Notes under the pieces: generated by a model
Seen by the model: only the letters and a program-made list of their open reading frames with translations
Databases searched by the model: none
Told to the model about the DNA's origin: nothing
From: Yeosuana aquiaggeris
GTDB lineage: Bacteria > Bacteroidota > Bacteroidia > Flavobacteriales > Flavobacteriaceae
Length of the DNA: 64,000 bases
Direction of reading: 5' to 3'
NCBI RefSeq assembly: GCF_044003965.1
Contig: NZ_JBAWKC010000001.1
Location: forward strand, 1,302,001 to 1,366,000
Shown: in pieces, positions 7,263-15,819 of the stretch
How the letters are laid out: every line of letters begins with the position of its first letter
Position numbering within the stretch: position 1 is the stretch's first letter
Made by a program: the position numbers and the translations under genes

Positions 7263-7854
7263 ATGTAATAATTCTAAAAGTCAAATTAATGCGTTCCCCT
7301 ATATCTTTATTGGTTTTTGGTAATTGGTGCAGCCAATATTTCTGTGTACTGCCTTTCATGACAAGTAAACTGCCATTTTGTAAAATTATTTTGGCTTTAT
7401 GATTTGATTCATTTTTATGCTTAAGATGGAATATACGTTCAATGCCAAATGTTACTGAAGCAATAATAGGGTGTTGTCCTAATTCTTTTTCATCATCGGC
7501 GTGCCATCCGTTACTGTCTTGTCCGTTTCTATAGAGGTTAGCTAAACAACTAGTAAAGCTTACATCAAGCAACTTTTCTATAGTTTCTTTTATTTGTGCT
7601 AATTCTTGATTAAATGTTTTTGGATACATGATAATATTTGAATAGGAATATGGCAAATTATTATTGGCATATAGAGCTGTTAGTCGTGGCTGTAAATGAG
7701 TCTTTCCAAAGAGAGTGATAGTATCTTGTTGCCATTCAATATTTTTTAGAAGTGTTTTGAAATAATAATTTGATAATTCTGAATTAAAAAAATTAGGATA
7801 GTAAACGACATCAGCATCTTTTAAATTTAAGTTGATAGGTTCTTTAAAAAGCAT
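7261..7854 (-). CDS. AlkB-like 2-oxoglutarate/Fe(II) dioxygenase
   Basis: This 197-residue protein belongs to the AlkB-like family that oxidatively removes alkyl groups from nucleic acid bases. Iron ligands are visible as WHADDE (His and Asp) and, later, HQLP (His). The 2-oxoglutarate-binding arginine lies in the C-terminal RINLTFR. The segments YYPNFF at the start and LANLYRNGQDSNGWHADD are typical of the ALKBH2/3-like bacterial form. The frame also opens further upstream (to 7932), but that part overlaps the DoxX-like gene. The ATG at 7854, five bases after that gene's stop, fits the family N-terminus, so the two are probably one operon. Confidence 0.88.
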   Translation of the reverse strand: MLFKEPINLNLKDADVVYYPNFFNSELSNYYFKTLLKNIEWQQDTITLFGKTHLQPRLTALYANNNLPYSYSNIIMYPKTFNQELAQIKETIEKLLDVSFTSCLANLYRNGQDSNGWHADDEKELGQHPIIASVTFGIERIFHLKHKNESNHKAKIILQNGSLLVMKGSTQKYWLHQLPKTNKDIGERINLTFRIIT

Positions 7855-7859
7855 GCCAA

Positions 7860-8219
7860 TTACAATTTTAAATACCAATAGGCCCAATAAATCAATCCAA
7901 ACTGAATAGGTATTCTTATTATTAAAATCCATAGAGGGATTCCAGCTGATGCTTTTTTACCGGACAGCATATATACATGAACCAACAAAAAAACAATTAA
8001 CATGGTTATGATACCATAAATAGAAGCATTTTTCAGCGAAGGAATACAAACACTGATACCTAACGCTATTTCAAAAAGACCACTTAAATCAATCAAAACT
8101 TTATGGTAAGGAAGGTATTTTGGCATAATTCTAAGATATATTTTAGGGTTTATAAAATGATTAATTCCCGCAACTATATATATTAATGCCATGAAGTATA
8201 AATGCCAAGGATAGGCCAT
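7860..8219 (-). CDS. DoxX-like four-helix membrane protein
   Basis: This is a 119-residue integral membrane protein with four predicted helices: residues about 5-22, 42-62, 67-87 and 95-117. The sequence AGINHFINPKIYLRIMPKYLPYHK, followed by GLFEIALGI, is typical of the DoxX/DUF4267-like family of small quinone- or redox-associated membrane proteins. No specific reaction can be assigned. It lies immediately upstream of the AlkB-like gene (five-base gap) and 44 bases from the divergent dipeptidase gene. Confidence 0.75.
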   Translation of the reverse strand: MAYPWHLYFMALIYIVAGINHFINPKIYLRIMPKYLPYHKVLIDLSGLFEIALGISVCIPSLKNASIYGIITMLIVFLLVHVYMLSGKKASAGIPLWILIIRIPIQFGLIYWAYWYLKL

Positions 8220-8263
8220 AACTAAAAATTAATTTTTCTAATTTAGCATAAATTGCAACGTTT

Positions 8264-8929
8264 ATGAAATCTAAATTATTTTTCATATTATTTTTGGTTG
8301 GATTCTCTTGTTTTTCACAATTACCAGAAGGGTTTATTAGTGTTGAAAAGGTGATTCCAGATATAACTGTAGAATTAAGATATAACACCTCAAATAATTT
8401 TGTTGGTTCACCAATAGATGGCTATCAGGCTAATAAACTTATCTTAACAAATGAAGCGGCTGATGCCTTAAAACAAGTGCAAGAAGAATTAGAAAATCAA
8501 AATTTATGCTTAAAAGTTTATGATGGGTATCGACCTCAGCGTGCCGTAAATCATTTTATGCGTTGGGCTCGGAATTTAAATGACACTATTAACAAAAAAA
8601 TATTTTATCCAAACGTAGATAAAAAAAACTTGTTTATGGAATCATATATAGCGAGCCGATCTGGACATAGTCGAGGTAGTACTTTAGATTTAACTATTAT
8701 TGATGGCAATACGGGTGAGGCTTTAGATATGGGTAGTCCTTATGATTTTTTTGGAGTAGAGTCCTGGGTCTATTTTGATGGTATTACACTTAAACAAAAG
8801 GAAAACAGGGAGTTGTTACAAAAAGTCATGTTAAAATATGGTTTTAGAAATTACCCAAAGGAATGGTGGCATTTTACTTTAATACAGGAACCATTTCCTG
8901 ATACTTATTTTGATTTTGTTATTGAATAA
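8264..8929 (+). CDS. Secreted D-alanyl-D-alanine dipeptidase (VanX/DdpX-like, M15D)
   Basis: This 221-residue protein has a signal peptide (MKSKLFFILFLVGFSCFSQ) and the M15D zinc-peptidase motifs. SGHSRGSTLDL supplies the His and Asp ligands. EWWHF supplies the catalytic Glu and the third ligand His. YDGYRPQRAVNHF is the substrate-side arginine region. Such enzymes cleave D-Ala-D-Ala, here probably for periplasmic recycling of cell-wall dipeptide, because no vanHA genes are nearby. A 13-bp stem terminator follows the stop. Confidence 0.9.
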   Translation: MKSKLFFILFLVGFSCFSQLPEGFISVEKVIPDITVELRYNTSNNFVGSPIDGYQANKLILTNEAADALKQVQEELENQNLCLKVYDGYRPQRAVNHFMRWARNLNDTINKKIFYPNVDKKNLFMESYIASRSGHSRGSTLDLTIIDGNTGEALDMGSPYDFFGVESWVYFDGITLKQKENRELLQKVMLKYGFRNYPKEWWHFTLIQEPFPDTYFDFVIE

Positions 8930-8930
8930 A

Positions 8931-8960
8931 AAAACTGCTTTTGATACAAAAGCAGTTTTT
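8931..8960. terminator. Bidirectional terminator after the dipeptidase gene
   Basis: AAAACTGCTTTTG (8931-8943) pairs with CAAAAGCAGTTTT (8947-8959) across a three-base loop. It lies between the convergent dipeptidase and DUF6249 genes. Confidence 0.9.
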
Positions 8961-8980
8961 AGTTTTACCTTAATATTTGA

Positions 8981-9328
8981 TTAGTTCTTTTTATCAAGAT
9001 TTTTGGTCATCGTAAAGCCCACAAATAAACCTATTCCTGACATTAGAAATATGGTTCCTGGATAAGCTACGTCTTCATCAACACCCATATTGTAATGCAA
9101 TATTGAAGCAATAAATACTCCGAGTCCAATTGCCATTAATAATAAGGCTAAATTCAATAAGAGTATTTTCCAGATTGGAGACGCATTACTTCTGTCTCTC
9201 ATAAAAATACTGGCATCCGCACCTTTTTCAATGAGAGCTAAACGTTCTTTGTTTCTTGTAGATAAGTATAAATATACGATTCCGAAAATTGCAAGGAACA
9301 TGCTGATTGGGATTAAAATTTCTTCCAT
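8981..9328 (-). CDS. DUF6249-type membrane protein
   Basis: This 115-residue protein has three hydrophobic segments (about residues 3-22, 52-75 and 87-107). The conserved segment TRNKERLALIEKGADASIF is typical of DUF6249-like proteins found beside ECF sigma genes in Bacteroidota. The function is unknown. Its upstream region is shared with the divergent sigma gene. It carries a TGTAACC-N16-CGTC element in this gene's orientation that mirrors the sigma gene's own element, so it is probably part of the sigma factor's regulon. Confidence 0.75.
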   Translation of the reverse strand: MEEILIPISMFLAIFGIVYLYLSTRNKERLALIEKGADASIFMRDRSNASPIWKILLLNLALLLMAIGLGVFIASILHYNMGVDEDVAYPGTIFLMSGIGLFVGFTMTKNLDKKN

Positions 9329-9374
9329 AATTGTTTGTTTTTAATTGATTATATTTAATGTGTTCATAGCTTAT

Positions 9375-9401
9375 GACGACGCCTTTTTAAATTAGGTTAC
9401 A
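9375..9401 (-). promoter_or_regulatory. ECF-type promoter for the DUF6249 gene
   Basis: On the minus strand TGTAACC (9401-9395) and CGTC (9378-9375) are separated by 16 bases, as in ECF-sigma promoters. Transcription should start near 9368, about 40 bases before the ATG. The -35 half is one arm of a 10-bp inverted repeat TTAGGTTACA/TGTAACCTAA. Confidence 0.65.
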
Positions 9402-9429
9402 CGTTTAATTAAATTTTTTTTAAATGTGA

Positions 9430-9456
9430 TGTAACCTAAAACTATTTATTATCGTC
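9430..9456 (+). promoter_or_regulatory. ECF-type promoter for the sigma operon
   Basis: TGTAACC (9430-9436) and CGTC (9453-9456) are separated by 16 bases. The start would fall a few bases before the ATG at 9467. The arrangement suggests that the sigma factor activates its own operon. Confidence 0.65.
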
Positions 9457-9466
9457 TTACTTTCAA

Positions 9467-10048
9467 ATGACCACCAACGACGACATACATTATATCAATT
9501 TAATTATTGAAGGCAACTCAAATGCATTTAACATTTTAGTTGACCGTTATAAGGATTTGGTATTTTCATTAGCGTTGAAAATGGTTAAGAATAGGGAAGA
9601 AGCAGAGGAAGTTGCACAAGATACTTTTATAAAAGTATTTAAATCATTAAGTCAATTTAAAGGCGATTCTAAATTTTCAACATGGATTTATAAAGTGACT
9701 TATAACACCTGTTTGGATAGATTGAAAAAAACAAAAAGGGAACAGCAAGTGGTTTCAATTGATGATTTTAATACAAATCAAATAAAAAGTATTGATAATG
9801 CCCTAGACAAGATGGAAGATGAAGAGCGTGAAAAGGCTATTCAAGATTGTATTAATCTATTACCAAGTGATGATGCTTTTTTGTTAACCTTATTTTATTT
9901 TGAGGAACAATCTTTAGAGGAAATTGCCAAAGTAATAGGATTAACAGCAAATAATGTAAAAGTGAAGCTCTTTAGAAGCAGAAAAAAGTTGACCACTATT
10001 TTAAGGGAGCGATTAGAACCAGAAATAATTGAATATTATGAAAGCTAA
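9467..10048 (+). CDS. ECF-family RNA polymerase sigma factor
   Basis: This 193-residue sigma-70 family protein contains only regions 2 and 4. Region 2 includes DRYKDLVFSLALKMVKNREEAEEVAQDTFIKVF and the region 2.4 segment FSTWIYKVTYNTCLDRLKK. Region 4 includes the helix-turn-helix LPSDDAFLLTLFYFEEQSLEEIAKVIGLTANNVKVKLFRSRKKL. It directs RNA polymerase to a dedicated promoter set. The next gene overlaps its last 11 bases and encodes a membrane protein, a usual place for a regulator. Mirrored promoter elements upstream suggest autoregulation. Confidence 0.93.
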   Translation: MTTNDDIHYINLIIEGNSNAFNILVDRYKDLVFSLALKMVKNREEAEEVAQDTFIKVFKSLSQFKGDSKFSTWIYKVTYNTCLDRLKKTKREQQVVSIDDFNTNQIKSIDNALDKMEDEEREKAIQDCINLLPSDDAFLLTLFYFEEQSLEEIAKVIGLTANNVKVKLFRSRKKLTTILRERLEPEIIEYYES

Positions 10049-10451
10049 AGCAGATAAAGAAATAGAGAAATTGATAGATAAAATGATGAAGGAAACCACT
10101 TTAGAATCCCCTTCATTAGATTTTACTTCTCAAGTAATGTCTCAGGTTTTAAAGATTAAAACTAATAAGGTAACGGTTTATAAACCGCTGATTTCAAAAT
10201 GGATCTGGTATGGCATTTTAATTAGTATGTTGGGGTTAATAACCTATCTGTCATTTAATGATTCAACAGTATCTGGTGGTTTATTTGAAAAATATAATTT
10301 TGGAACTTTGCCAAAGTTTAGGATGTCTAACATTTTCTCTGGTTTGCATTTTTCGCGAACTACTTTATATGCCTGTATATTATTAACTGTTATGCTTTTT
10401 ATTCAAATTCCTATTTTAAAACATCATATGGGTAAACGTTTGGAATTATAG
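10038..10451 (+). CDS. Membrane protein cotranscribed with ECF sigma, possible anti-sigma factor
   Basis: This 137-residue protein has a charged N-terminal helix region (MKAKADKEIEKLIDKMMKETT) and two membrane segments, about residues 57-73 and 110-127. The order of parts (cytoplasmic N-terminus, membrane anchor) and the 11-base overlap with the sigma gene suggest an anti-sigma role. I see no zinc-binding HxxxCxxC of the ZAS type, so the function is inferred from position only. A TTG at 10029 would add three residues; the ATG at 10038 is preferred. Confidence 0.6.
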   Translation: MKAKADKEIEKLIDKMMKETTLESPSLDFTSQVMSQVLKIKTNKVTVYKPLISKWIWYGILISMLGLITYLSFNDSTVSGGLFEKYNFGTLPKFRMSNIFSGLHFSRTTLYACILLTVMLFIQIPILKHHMGKRLEL

Positions 10452-10464
10452 TTAAAAACAGAAA

Positions 10465-11706
10465 TTAATACCAGCGTTTCTTGTTCTTTTTGGAGCTTTC
10501 ACTTTTACGGCCTTTTTTATGCTTACTTCCTGTTTTTTTAGATTTATGAATCTGTGGTTTTGCTTTTGGATCTAATGGATAGGGATGATTATGTTCCACT
10601 GGGATTTGAACATTTATCAATTGTTCTATGAGTTTTACATACGATTTTTCGTCTTCTGAGCACATAGAATAAGACTTCCCAAAACTTTCAGCACGACCTG
10701 TTCTTCCAATTCTATGAACATAGGTTTCAGGAACGTTTGGCATGTCAAAATTTACTACGGCATCAAGTTCATTAATATCAATACCACGCGCTGCAACATC
10801 AGTAGCAATTAAAATATTCACATAGCCGTTTTTAAACTTATTTAAAGCATCATGCCTTAAATTTTGTGCTTTATCACCATGAATAGTTTCAACTTTATAA
10901 CCGTTTTTAACTAAAGTTTGTTCTAACTTATCTACACCAAATTTAGTCCGTCTAAAAATTAATATAGATCCTTTAATTGTATTGCGTAATAAATGTAAAC
11001 ACAATTCTATTTTATTGCGTTTTGGAACATAATATAGTACCTGACTTACATTTTTTGCTGCTGATGAGGTAGGCGTTACTTCTACGCGTTGAGGCGTTTT
11101 TAAAATAGTATTAGCCAGTTGTTCTACTTTAAAAGGCATGGTAGCAGAAAACAATAAAATTTGCTTGTCATTTGGACACAAACGCTCAATTTTTTTAATG
11201 TCGTCTATAAAGCCCATGTCCAGCATCAAATCGGCTTCATCAAGTACTAGGATTTCTATATAGTCTAAATTAATAATATCTTGTTTGTGTAAATCTAAGA
11301 GTCTTCCTGGAGTAGCCACCAAAATGTCTACACCTTTAGTAAGTACATCAATTTGTGGTTCTATACTGGTCCCTCCAAAAACCACGGTGCTTCTTAAATT
11401 GCTGTAAGAACCATAAGTTTTAAAATTTTCACCTATTTGAACAGCCAATTCTCGGGTAGGACTTACTACTAATGCTTTTATTTTTTTACCTTTTTTAGGG
11501 GCATCTTGCCTATCGAACAATAATTGAATAATAGGTAATGCAAAGGCCGCAGTTTTACCAGTTCCTGTTTGTGCGGTACAAACAACATCTTTTTTAGCAA
11601 GAACTAATGGGATAGTTTGTTCTTGGACTAAAGTTGGATTATCATATCCAGCTTCCGCAACCGCTCTTAAAATGGGTTTGTTAAGTTGTAAGTCTTTAAA
11701 TGACAT
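10465..11706 (-). CDS. DEAD-box ATP-dependent RNA helicase (RhlE-like)
   Basis: This 413-residue helicase has all the core motifs in order: the Q motif region ending in NPTLVQEQTIP, AQTGTGKT, PTRELA, TPGR, DEAD, SAT, a motif IV region beginning GSILIFRRT, ARGID and HRIGRTGRA. After the two RecA-like domains comes a short, very basic tail (about residues 380-413, rich in Lys and Ser), which probably binds RNA. These proteins unwind short RNA duplexes in ribosome assembly and mRNA turnover. The gene stands alone and is convergent with the sigma operon, with a 13-base gap. Confidence 0.93.
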   Translation of the reverse strand: MSFKDLQLNKPILRAVAEAGYDNPTLVQEQTIPLVLAKKDVVCTAQTGTGKTAAFALPIIQLLFDRQDAPKKGKKIKALVVSPTRELAVQIGENFKTYGSYSNLRSTVVFGGTSIEPQIDVLTKGVDILVATPGRLLDLHKQDIINLDYIEILVLDEADLMLDMGFIDDIKKIERLCPNDKQILLFSATMPFKVEQLANTILKTPQRVEVTPTSSAAKNVSQVLYYVPKRNKIELCLHLLRNTIKGSILIFRRTKFGVDKLEQTLVKNGYKVETIHGDKAQNLRHDALNKFKNGYVNILIATDVAARGIDINELDAVVNFDMPNVPETYVHRIGRTGRAESFGKSYSMCSEDEKSYVKLIEQLINVQIPVEHNHPYPLDPKAKPQIHKSKKTGSKHKKGRKSESSKKNKKRWY

Positions 11707-11827
11707 GTATTATAATTTGTTACAAAGGTAAAGAAAACTTATACGGCCAATTTTTATTATTTTTAAAAAATCTAAATAAAACATTATTTAAATTTACGTC
11801 TCAAATTAATTATTAAAACCATTATCA

Positions 11828-12685
11828 ATGATTCGATACAAACCTAAAGGTTGGATTACTTTTATTTTTAGATTCCATAAATCGGATACGTTTAGGAAAC
11901 TTATACCCATGATGATTTTTATCGGAATTTATACGTTTGCCGTGTGTTATTTGGAACTTATTTATTGGAAAATATCCGAAAAGGATCCATTGTCAAATAT
12001 TACTATGATGCACAATATGTTGGGTTTTGTAATTTCCTTGCTGTTAGTGTTTAGGACTAATACAGCTTATGATCGTTGGTGGGAAGGCAGAAAATTGTGG
12101 GGTTCATTGGTAAATACCAGTAGAAATTTTACTATTAAACTAAGTGTTATTTTAAAAGAAGAACATGATAGGATGTATTTTAGAAAATTGATACCAGGTT
12201 ATGCCTCTATTTTGTCAAAGCATTTAACCGATGTGGAAACAAGTTTGGTTCTTTATGAGGGAATAGATTTAGACCACCATAAACATTGGCCAAACCAAGT
12301 TGCTACAATGATTTTCCAAAAGATTAACGATTTACATGAGCAGAAAAAAATCACGGGCGACCAACTTATAATTTTAAATAATGAAATACAGTCGTTTACA
12401 GATATTTGTGGTGCTTGCGAACGAATTAAAAACACACCAATTCCATATTCATATAGTGCCTTTATAAAAAAATTCATCTTTTTTTATGTTATGACCTTAC
12501 CGTTTGGGTATGTGTTTAGTTTGGGGTATTATGCCATACCAGTAGTTGTTTTTATTTTTTACGTATTAACAAGTTTGGAGTTAATTGCCGAAGAAATTGA
12601 AGAACCTTTTGGGTTTGACGCTAATGATTTACCAATTGAAAAAATTTCGGCGAACATTAAAATACATGTTGAAGAAATTATTTAG
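11828..12685 (+). CDS. Bestrophin family (UPF0187) anion channel-like protein
   Basis: This 285-residue membrane protein belongs to the bacterial bestrophin family of ion channels. Typical features are SLLLVFRTNTAYDRWWEGRKLWGSLVNTSRN after the second helix, and TLPFGYVFSLGYYAIPVVVFIFYVLTSLELIAEEIEEPFG near the C-terminus, ending with DANDLP. Hydrophobic helices lie near residues 25-45, 60-78, 212-232 and 233-252. The ion and the physiological role are not shown. The gene is alone and convergent with the radical SAM gene (131-base gap without recognisable features). Confidence 0.88.
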   Translation: MIRYKPKGWITFIFRFHKSDTFRKLIPMMIFIGIYTFAVCYLELIYWKISEKDPLSNITMMHNMLGFVISLLLVFRTNTAYDRWWEGRKLWGSLVNTSRNFTIKLSVILKEEHDRMYFRKLIPGYASILSKHLTDVETSLVLYEGIDLDHHKHWPNQVATMIFQKINDLHEQKKITGDQLIILNNEIQSFTDICGACERIKNTPIPYSYSAFIKKFIFFYVMTLPFGYVFSLGYYAIPVVVFIFYVLTSLELIAEEIEEPFGFDANDLPIEKISANIKIHVEEII

Positions 12686-12816
12686 TATCACTGATATAAC
12701 TCCAGTTTTATTGTAAAGAAGTTTGTTTTATGGTTTTGCTTAATGGTCTTCATATATAAGGAGATCAACTTGTTAAACCAGTTAGTTGAAAATTTTTGGC
12801 ATATTTAATATATGCT

Positions 12817-15003
12817 TTAAAGTACCAAAAGTCCAGAATCTCTTAATTTTAACAGGGGTTTTGAAAACCAAAACAATTCAAAATTTTCAAACTGGGTTTC
12901 AAAATGAGTTTTTAAATTCACAAAAGTATGTTGTCTGTTATGCCTTGGTGATAGCGTTTCCAGAGTATTCAAAAACCATAAACCATGGTCTTTATCTAGA
13001 GTAATTTGAAAATTATCTGACTTGTCATAAAAGGTCAATTTAAGCAATTCAATAGTTTTTCCTTTTTTAGTTTTGGTCTGAGAACTTACTTTTGGTGTAT
13101 TGCCTAACCAGACTACTTTTGCTGTTGGCTTAATAGTGAAATCTATATTTGTTTCTAGACAATTATAAATATAATCTGGTTTTATCTGGGTTTTAGGAAC
13201 TTTAAAATCAAACCAGTCTTGAAGAGGTAATTCAAACCCGATACCATGCATGAAATTATATAACGACTTTTTAAGCCCAAAGCTAAATTGGTTGTGATCA
13301 ATTCCTGTTTGGTCAGTAAAATCAATATCATTATTGGCGAATGAGATGTCTTTATAGTTTGGTTTAACGCCATAATCTGATGGGTTTAAACCTATTGGAC
13401 TATGTGCCGTTAAGGCAAATTGATGCCAGAAACCTGATTGTAATACACCTATCTCAAAAAGTTGGCGTACCATTTCTAAACTGTCTATTGTTTCCTGAAT
13501 TGTTTGTGTAGGGTAGCCATACATTAAATAGGCATGGACCATGACGTTTGCCTCAGTAAAGTTTCTGGTAACCTGAGCTACTTGTTCAACGGTAACACCT
13601 TTATCTATCAAAGCTAATAATCTATCTGAAGCCACTTCCAGGCCACCAGAAACAGCAATACAACCTGATGCTTTTAGCAATACACAAAGGTCTTTAGTAA
13701 AGTTCTTTTCAAATCTAATATTAGTCCACCAGGTTACTGTTATCTGACGTTTTAAAATCTCAAGTGCCAAAGCTTTCATTAAAGAAGGTGGCGCTGCTTC
13801 ATCAACAAAATGGAATCCTGTTTCACCTGTTTGTTCAATGAGCTCTTCCATCCTATCAACTAAAAGGTTTGCAGCTATTGGCTCATAAAGTTTTATATAG
13901 TCTAAGGAAATATCGCAAAAAGTGCACTTGCCCCAATAGCAGCCATGAGCCATGGTGAGTTTATTCCAGCGGCCGTCACTCCAAAGACTATGCATGGGGT
14001 TGGCTATTTCAATGACAGAAATATACTGGTCTAGTAACAAATCAGAATAATCCGGTGTTCCAACTTGTGCTTGCTTATAGTCTAACCTTGTGGTGTTGTT
14101 TTTATAAATAACTTGACCATTCTCCAAAAGTAAGGTTCTTTTGAATTCATTTATTTTTGGATGTGAAATCGATTGATGTAACAACTCTATGGGTAACTCG
14201 CCATCATCAAGGGTAATAAAATCAAAAAAGTCAAACACCCGTACATCAGAAACCGAACGTAATTCGGTATTTGGGAAACCACCGCCCATGGCTATTTTAA
14301 TCTTTGGATAGTTGGTTTTTATAAATTGTGCACAACGAAAGGCACTATATAAATTTCCGGGAAAGGGTACGGAAAAACAAACCATTTTGGGATGTATTTC
14401 TTGAAGTCTTTCTTCAAGAATATTTAATGTAAGAGTATCTATAAAAGTTAGTTCTTGTTGCAAATAGGTGTATAGCTCATCAAAGGAGTTGGCACTTTGT
14501 CCTAAACGCTCCGCGTACCGGCTAAATCCAAAATTTTCATCAACACATTCTACTATAAAGTCCGATAAATCTTCAAGAAATAAGGTGGCTAAATGTTTAG
14601 CCTTATCCTGAATTCCCATGGTCCCAAAAGCCCAGTCTAAATCATCTAATTGCTGAAAGCGTGAGGCTTGCGGTAAAAAATTATCTGTACAAATTTGTCT
14701 GGCAAAACTGGCGTTTTTTCCTTGAAGAAAAGCAATAACATCATATAATGGATTTAGGTAACTGTCTTTTAATGCGTAAATTCTTTGAGCATTTTCAGAT
14801 TGAATAGTATTTGTTCTTAAAGCCAGTGAAAAAACATCTTTCAATATTTCTTTTGAAAATAATTTTAAAATCACTTCAATACCCAAATCCATTTGAAAGG
14901 CATTGATATTTTTTGTTTTTAGAAATCCTTTTAAATAGGCCGTTGCAGGGTAAGGTGTGTTTAATTGAGTGAAAGGTGGTGTAATAAGTAAAAGGTCTTT
15001 CAA
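12817..15003 (-). CDS. B12-binding-type radical SAM protein
   Basis: This 728-residue protein begins with a Rossmann-like cobalamin-binding-type domain (LLLITPPFTQLNTPYPATAYL, later VCFSVPFPGNLYSAFRCAQFIK). A radical SAM core follows from about residue 355. Its iron-sulfur motif reads GCYWGKCTFCD, i.e. CX4CX2C instead of the usual CX3CX2C. SAM-binding patterns follow: ETGFHFVDEA, ISGGLEVAS-like VSGGLEVASDRLL, and AYLMYGYPTQT. I see no typical B12 lower-ligand motif (DxHxxG), so cobalamin binding is not certain. The substrate is unknown. The gene is alone. Confidence 0.82.
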   Translation of the reverse strand: MKDLLLITPPFTQLNTPYPATAYLKGFLKTKNINAFQMDLGIEVILKLFSKEILKDVFSLALRTNTIQSENAQRIYALKDSYLNPLYDVIAFLQGKNASFARQICTDNFLPQASRFQQLDDLDWAFGTMGIQDKAKHLATLFLEDLSDFIVECVDENFGFSRYAERLGQSANSFDELYTYLQQELTFIDTLTLNILEERLQEIHPKMVCFSVPFPGNLYSAFRCAQFIKTNYPKIKIAMGGGFPNTELRSVSDVRVFDFFDFITLDDGELPIELLHQSISHPKINEFKRTLLLENGQVIYKNNTTRLDYKQAQVGTPDYSDLLLDQYISVIEIANPMHSLWSDGRWNKLTMAHGCYWGKCTFCDISLDYIKLYEPIAANLLVDRMEELIEQTGETGFHFVDEAAPPSLMKALALEILKRQITVTWWTNIRFEKNFTKDLCVLLKASGCIAVSGGLEVASDRLLALIDKGVTVEQVAQVTRNFTEANVMVHAYLMYGYPTQTIQETIDSLEMVRQLFEIGVLQSGFWHQFALTAHSPIGLNPSDYGVKPNYKDISFANNDIDFTDQTGIDHNQFSFGLKKSLYNFMHGIGFELPLQDWFDFKVPKTQIKPDYIYNCLETNIDFTIKPTAKVVWLGNTPKVSSQTKTKKGKTIELLKLTFYDKSDNFQITLDKDHGLWFLNTLETLSPRHNRQHTFVNLKTHFETQFENFELFWFSKPLLKLRDSGLLVL

Positions 15004-15087
15004 AATGCAACGGTGTTATTTATCACAAAGATAGCTCAAAAGTTTATGAGTTGGATTTATAAAAATAAGCGCATCTAATCAACGTGA

Positions 15088-15723
15088 TTAATGAATAAAA
15101 GCTTTCAATTGCACTCTTTTTTTTAAAGGAATGGCTTCATTTTCAATAGCAAGCTTTAAAAGTTTCTGGTCTTTAACTTTTAAAAAAAGCAAATTGAAAA
15201 AATCATAAACAGAAAGCCTGTCTTTCGCAGATTCAATGAGTTTAAAAGTGTCACCAGTTTTCACCAATCCTTCTTCCAAAACCCGTACATAAGTTCCTGG
15301 AAAGCCATGATCAATAAATTGTTTGAGCACTTCTTGAGTGCCAAACTTAACCCCGAATTTAAAACAAGGTTCTCTGGGTTGGGTAATTTGAATTAAGGTC
15401 TTTCCTATTTTGTAAATACTACCGATCATAATTTGGCATTCATCAAAACCTGAAACAGTAAGGTTTTCACCAAGCATACCATATTGCCAATTTAAATGCG
15501 GATACAGGTTTTTCCAATAAGGGTATTGGTCAGCTGAAAACATATAGCATGCTTTATATTCACCTCCATGATGTATTCTATCAGTTACTTCATCACCTTT
15601 AACATCATGCTTTCCTAAAAAAATTGATTTATTTATTGGTGTTTTAAAAATGCCGGTAACAACTTCTTGCCCATTCCAAACAATGGTGGTTGGTTGCGCT
15701 ATGTTGGTGGATATGATTTGCAT
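15088..15723 (-). CDS. MOSC domain protein (YiiM-like)
   Basis: This 211-residue protein has the MOSC fold pattern of the YiiM type. Visible are the N-terminal beta segment GIFKTPINKSIFLGKHDVKGDEVTDRIHHGGEYKACYMFS and MLGENLTVSGFDE. The conserved cysteine is in REPCFKFG, followed by FGTQEVLKQFIDHGFPGTYVRVLEEG. Relatives bind molybdenum cofactor and reduce N-hydroxylated compounds, or remain uncharacterised. The C-terminal 40 residues form a helical extension. No molybdopterin genes are nearby. Confidence 0.87.
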   Translation of the reverse strand: MQIISTNIAQPTTIVWNGQEVVTGIFKTPINKSIFLGKHDVKGDEVTDRIHHGGEYKACYMFSADQYPYWKNLYPHLNWQYGMLGENLTVSGFDECQIMIGSIYKIGKTLIQITQPREPCFKFGVKFGTQEVLKQFIDHGFPGTYVRVLEEGLVKTGDTFKLIESAKDRLSVYDFFNLLFLKVKDQKLLKLAIENEAIPLKKRVQLKAFIH

Positions 15724-15819
15724 GTTTTAAAATATAATTGATGGCTAAGAGTTAAAAGGGGCTATTTATGTTATCATGTTAGAACAACTTTATATCTGGT
15801 ATTCATAGAAATTTGTGAA

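Noticed and set aside
7855..7932. Longer N-terminus of the AlkB-like gene, hydrophobic
   Set aside because: It overlaps the DoxX-like gene, which is clearly coding in another frame, and the family N-terminus begins at the 7854 ATG.
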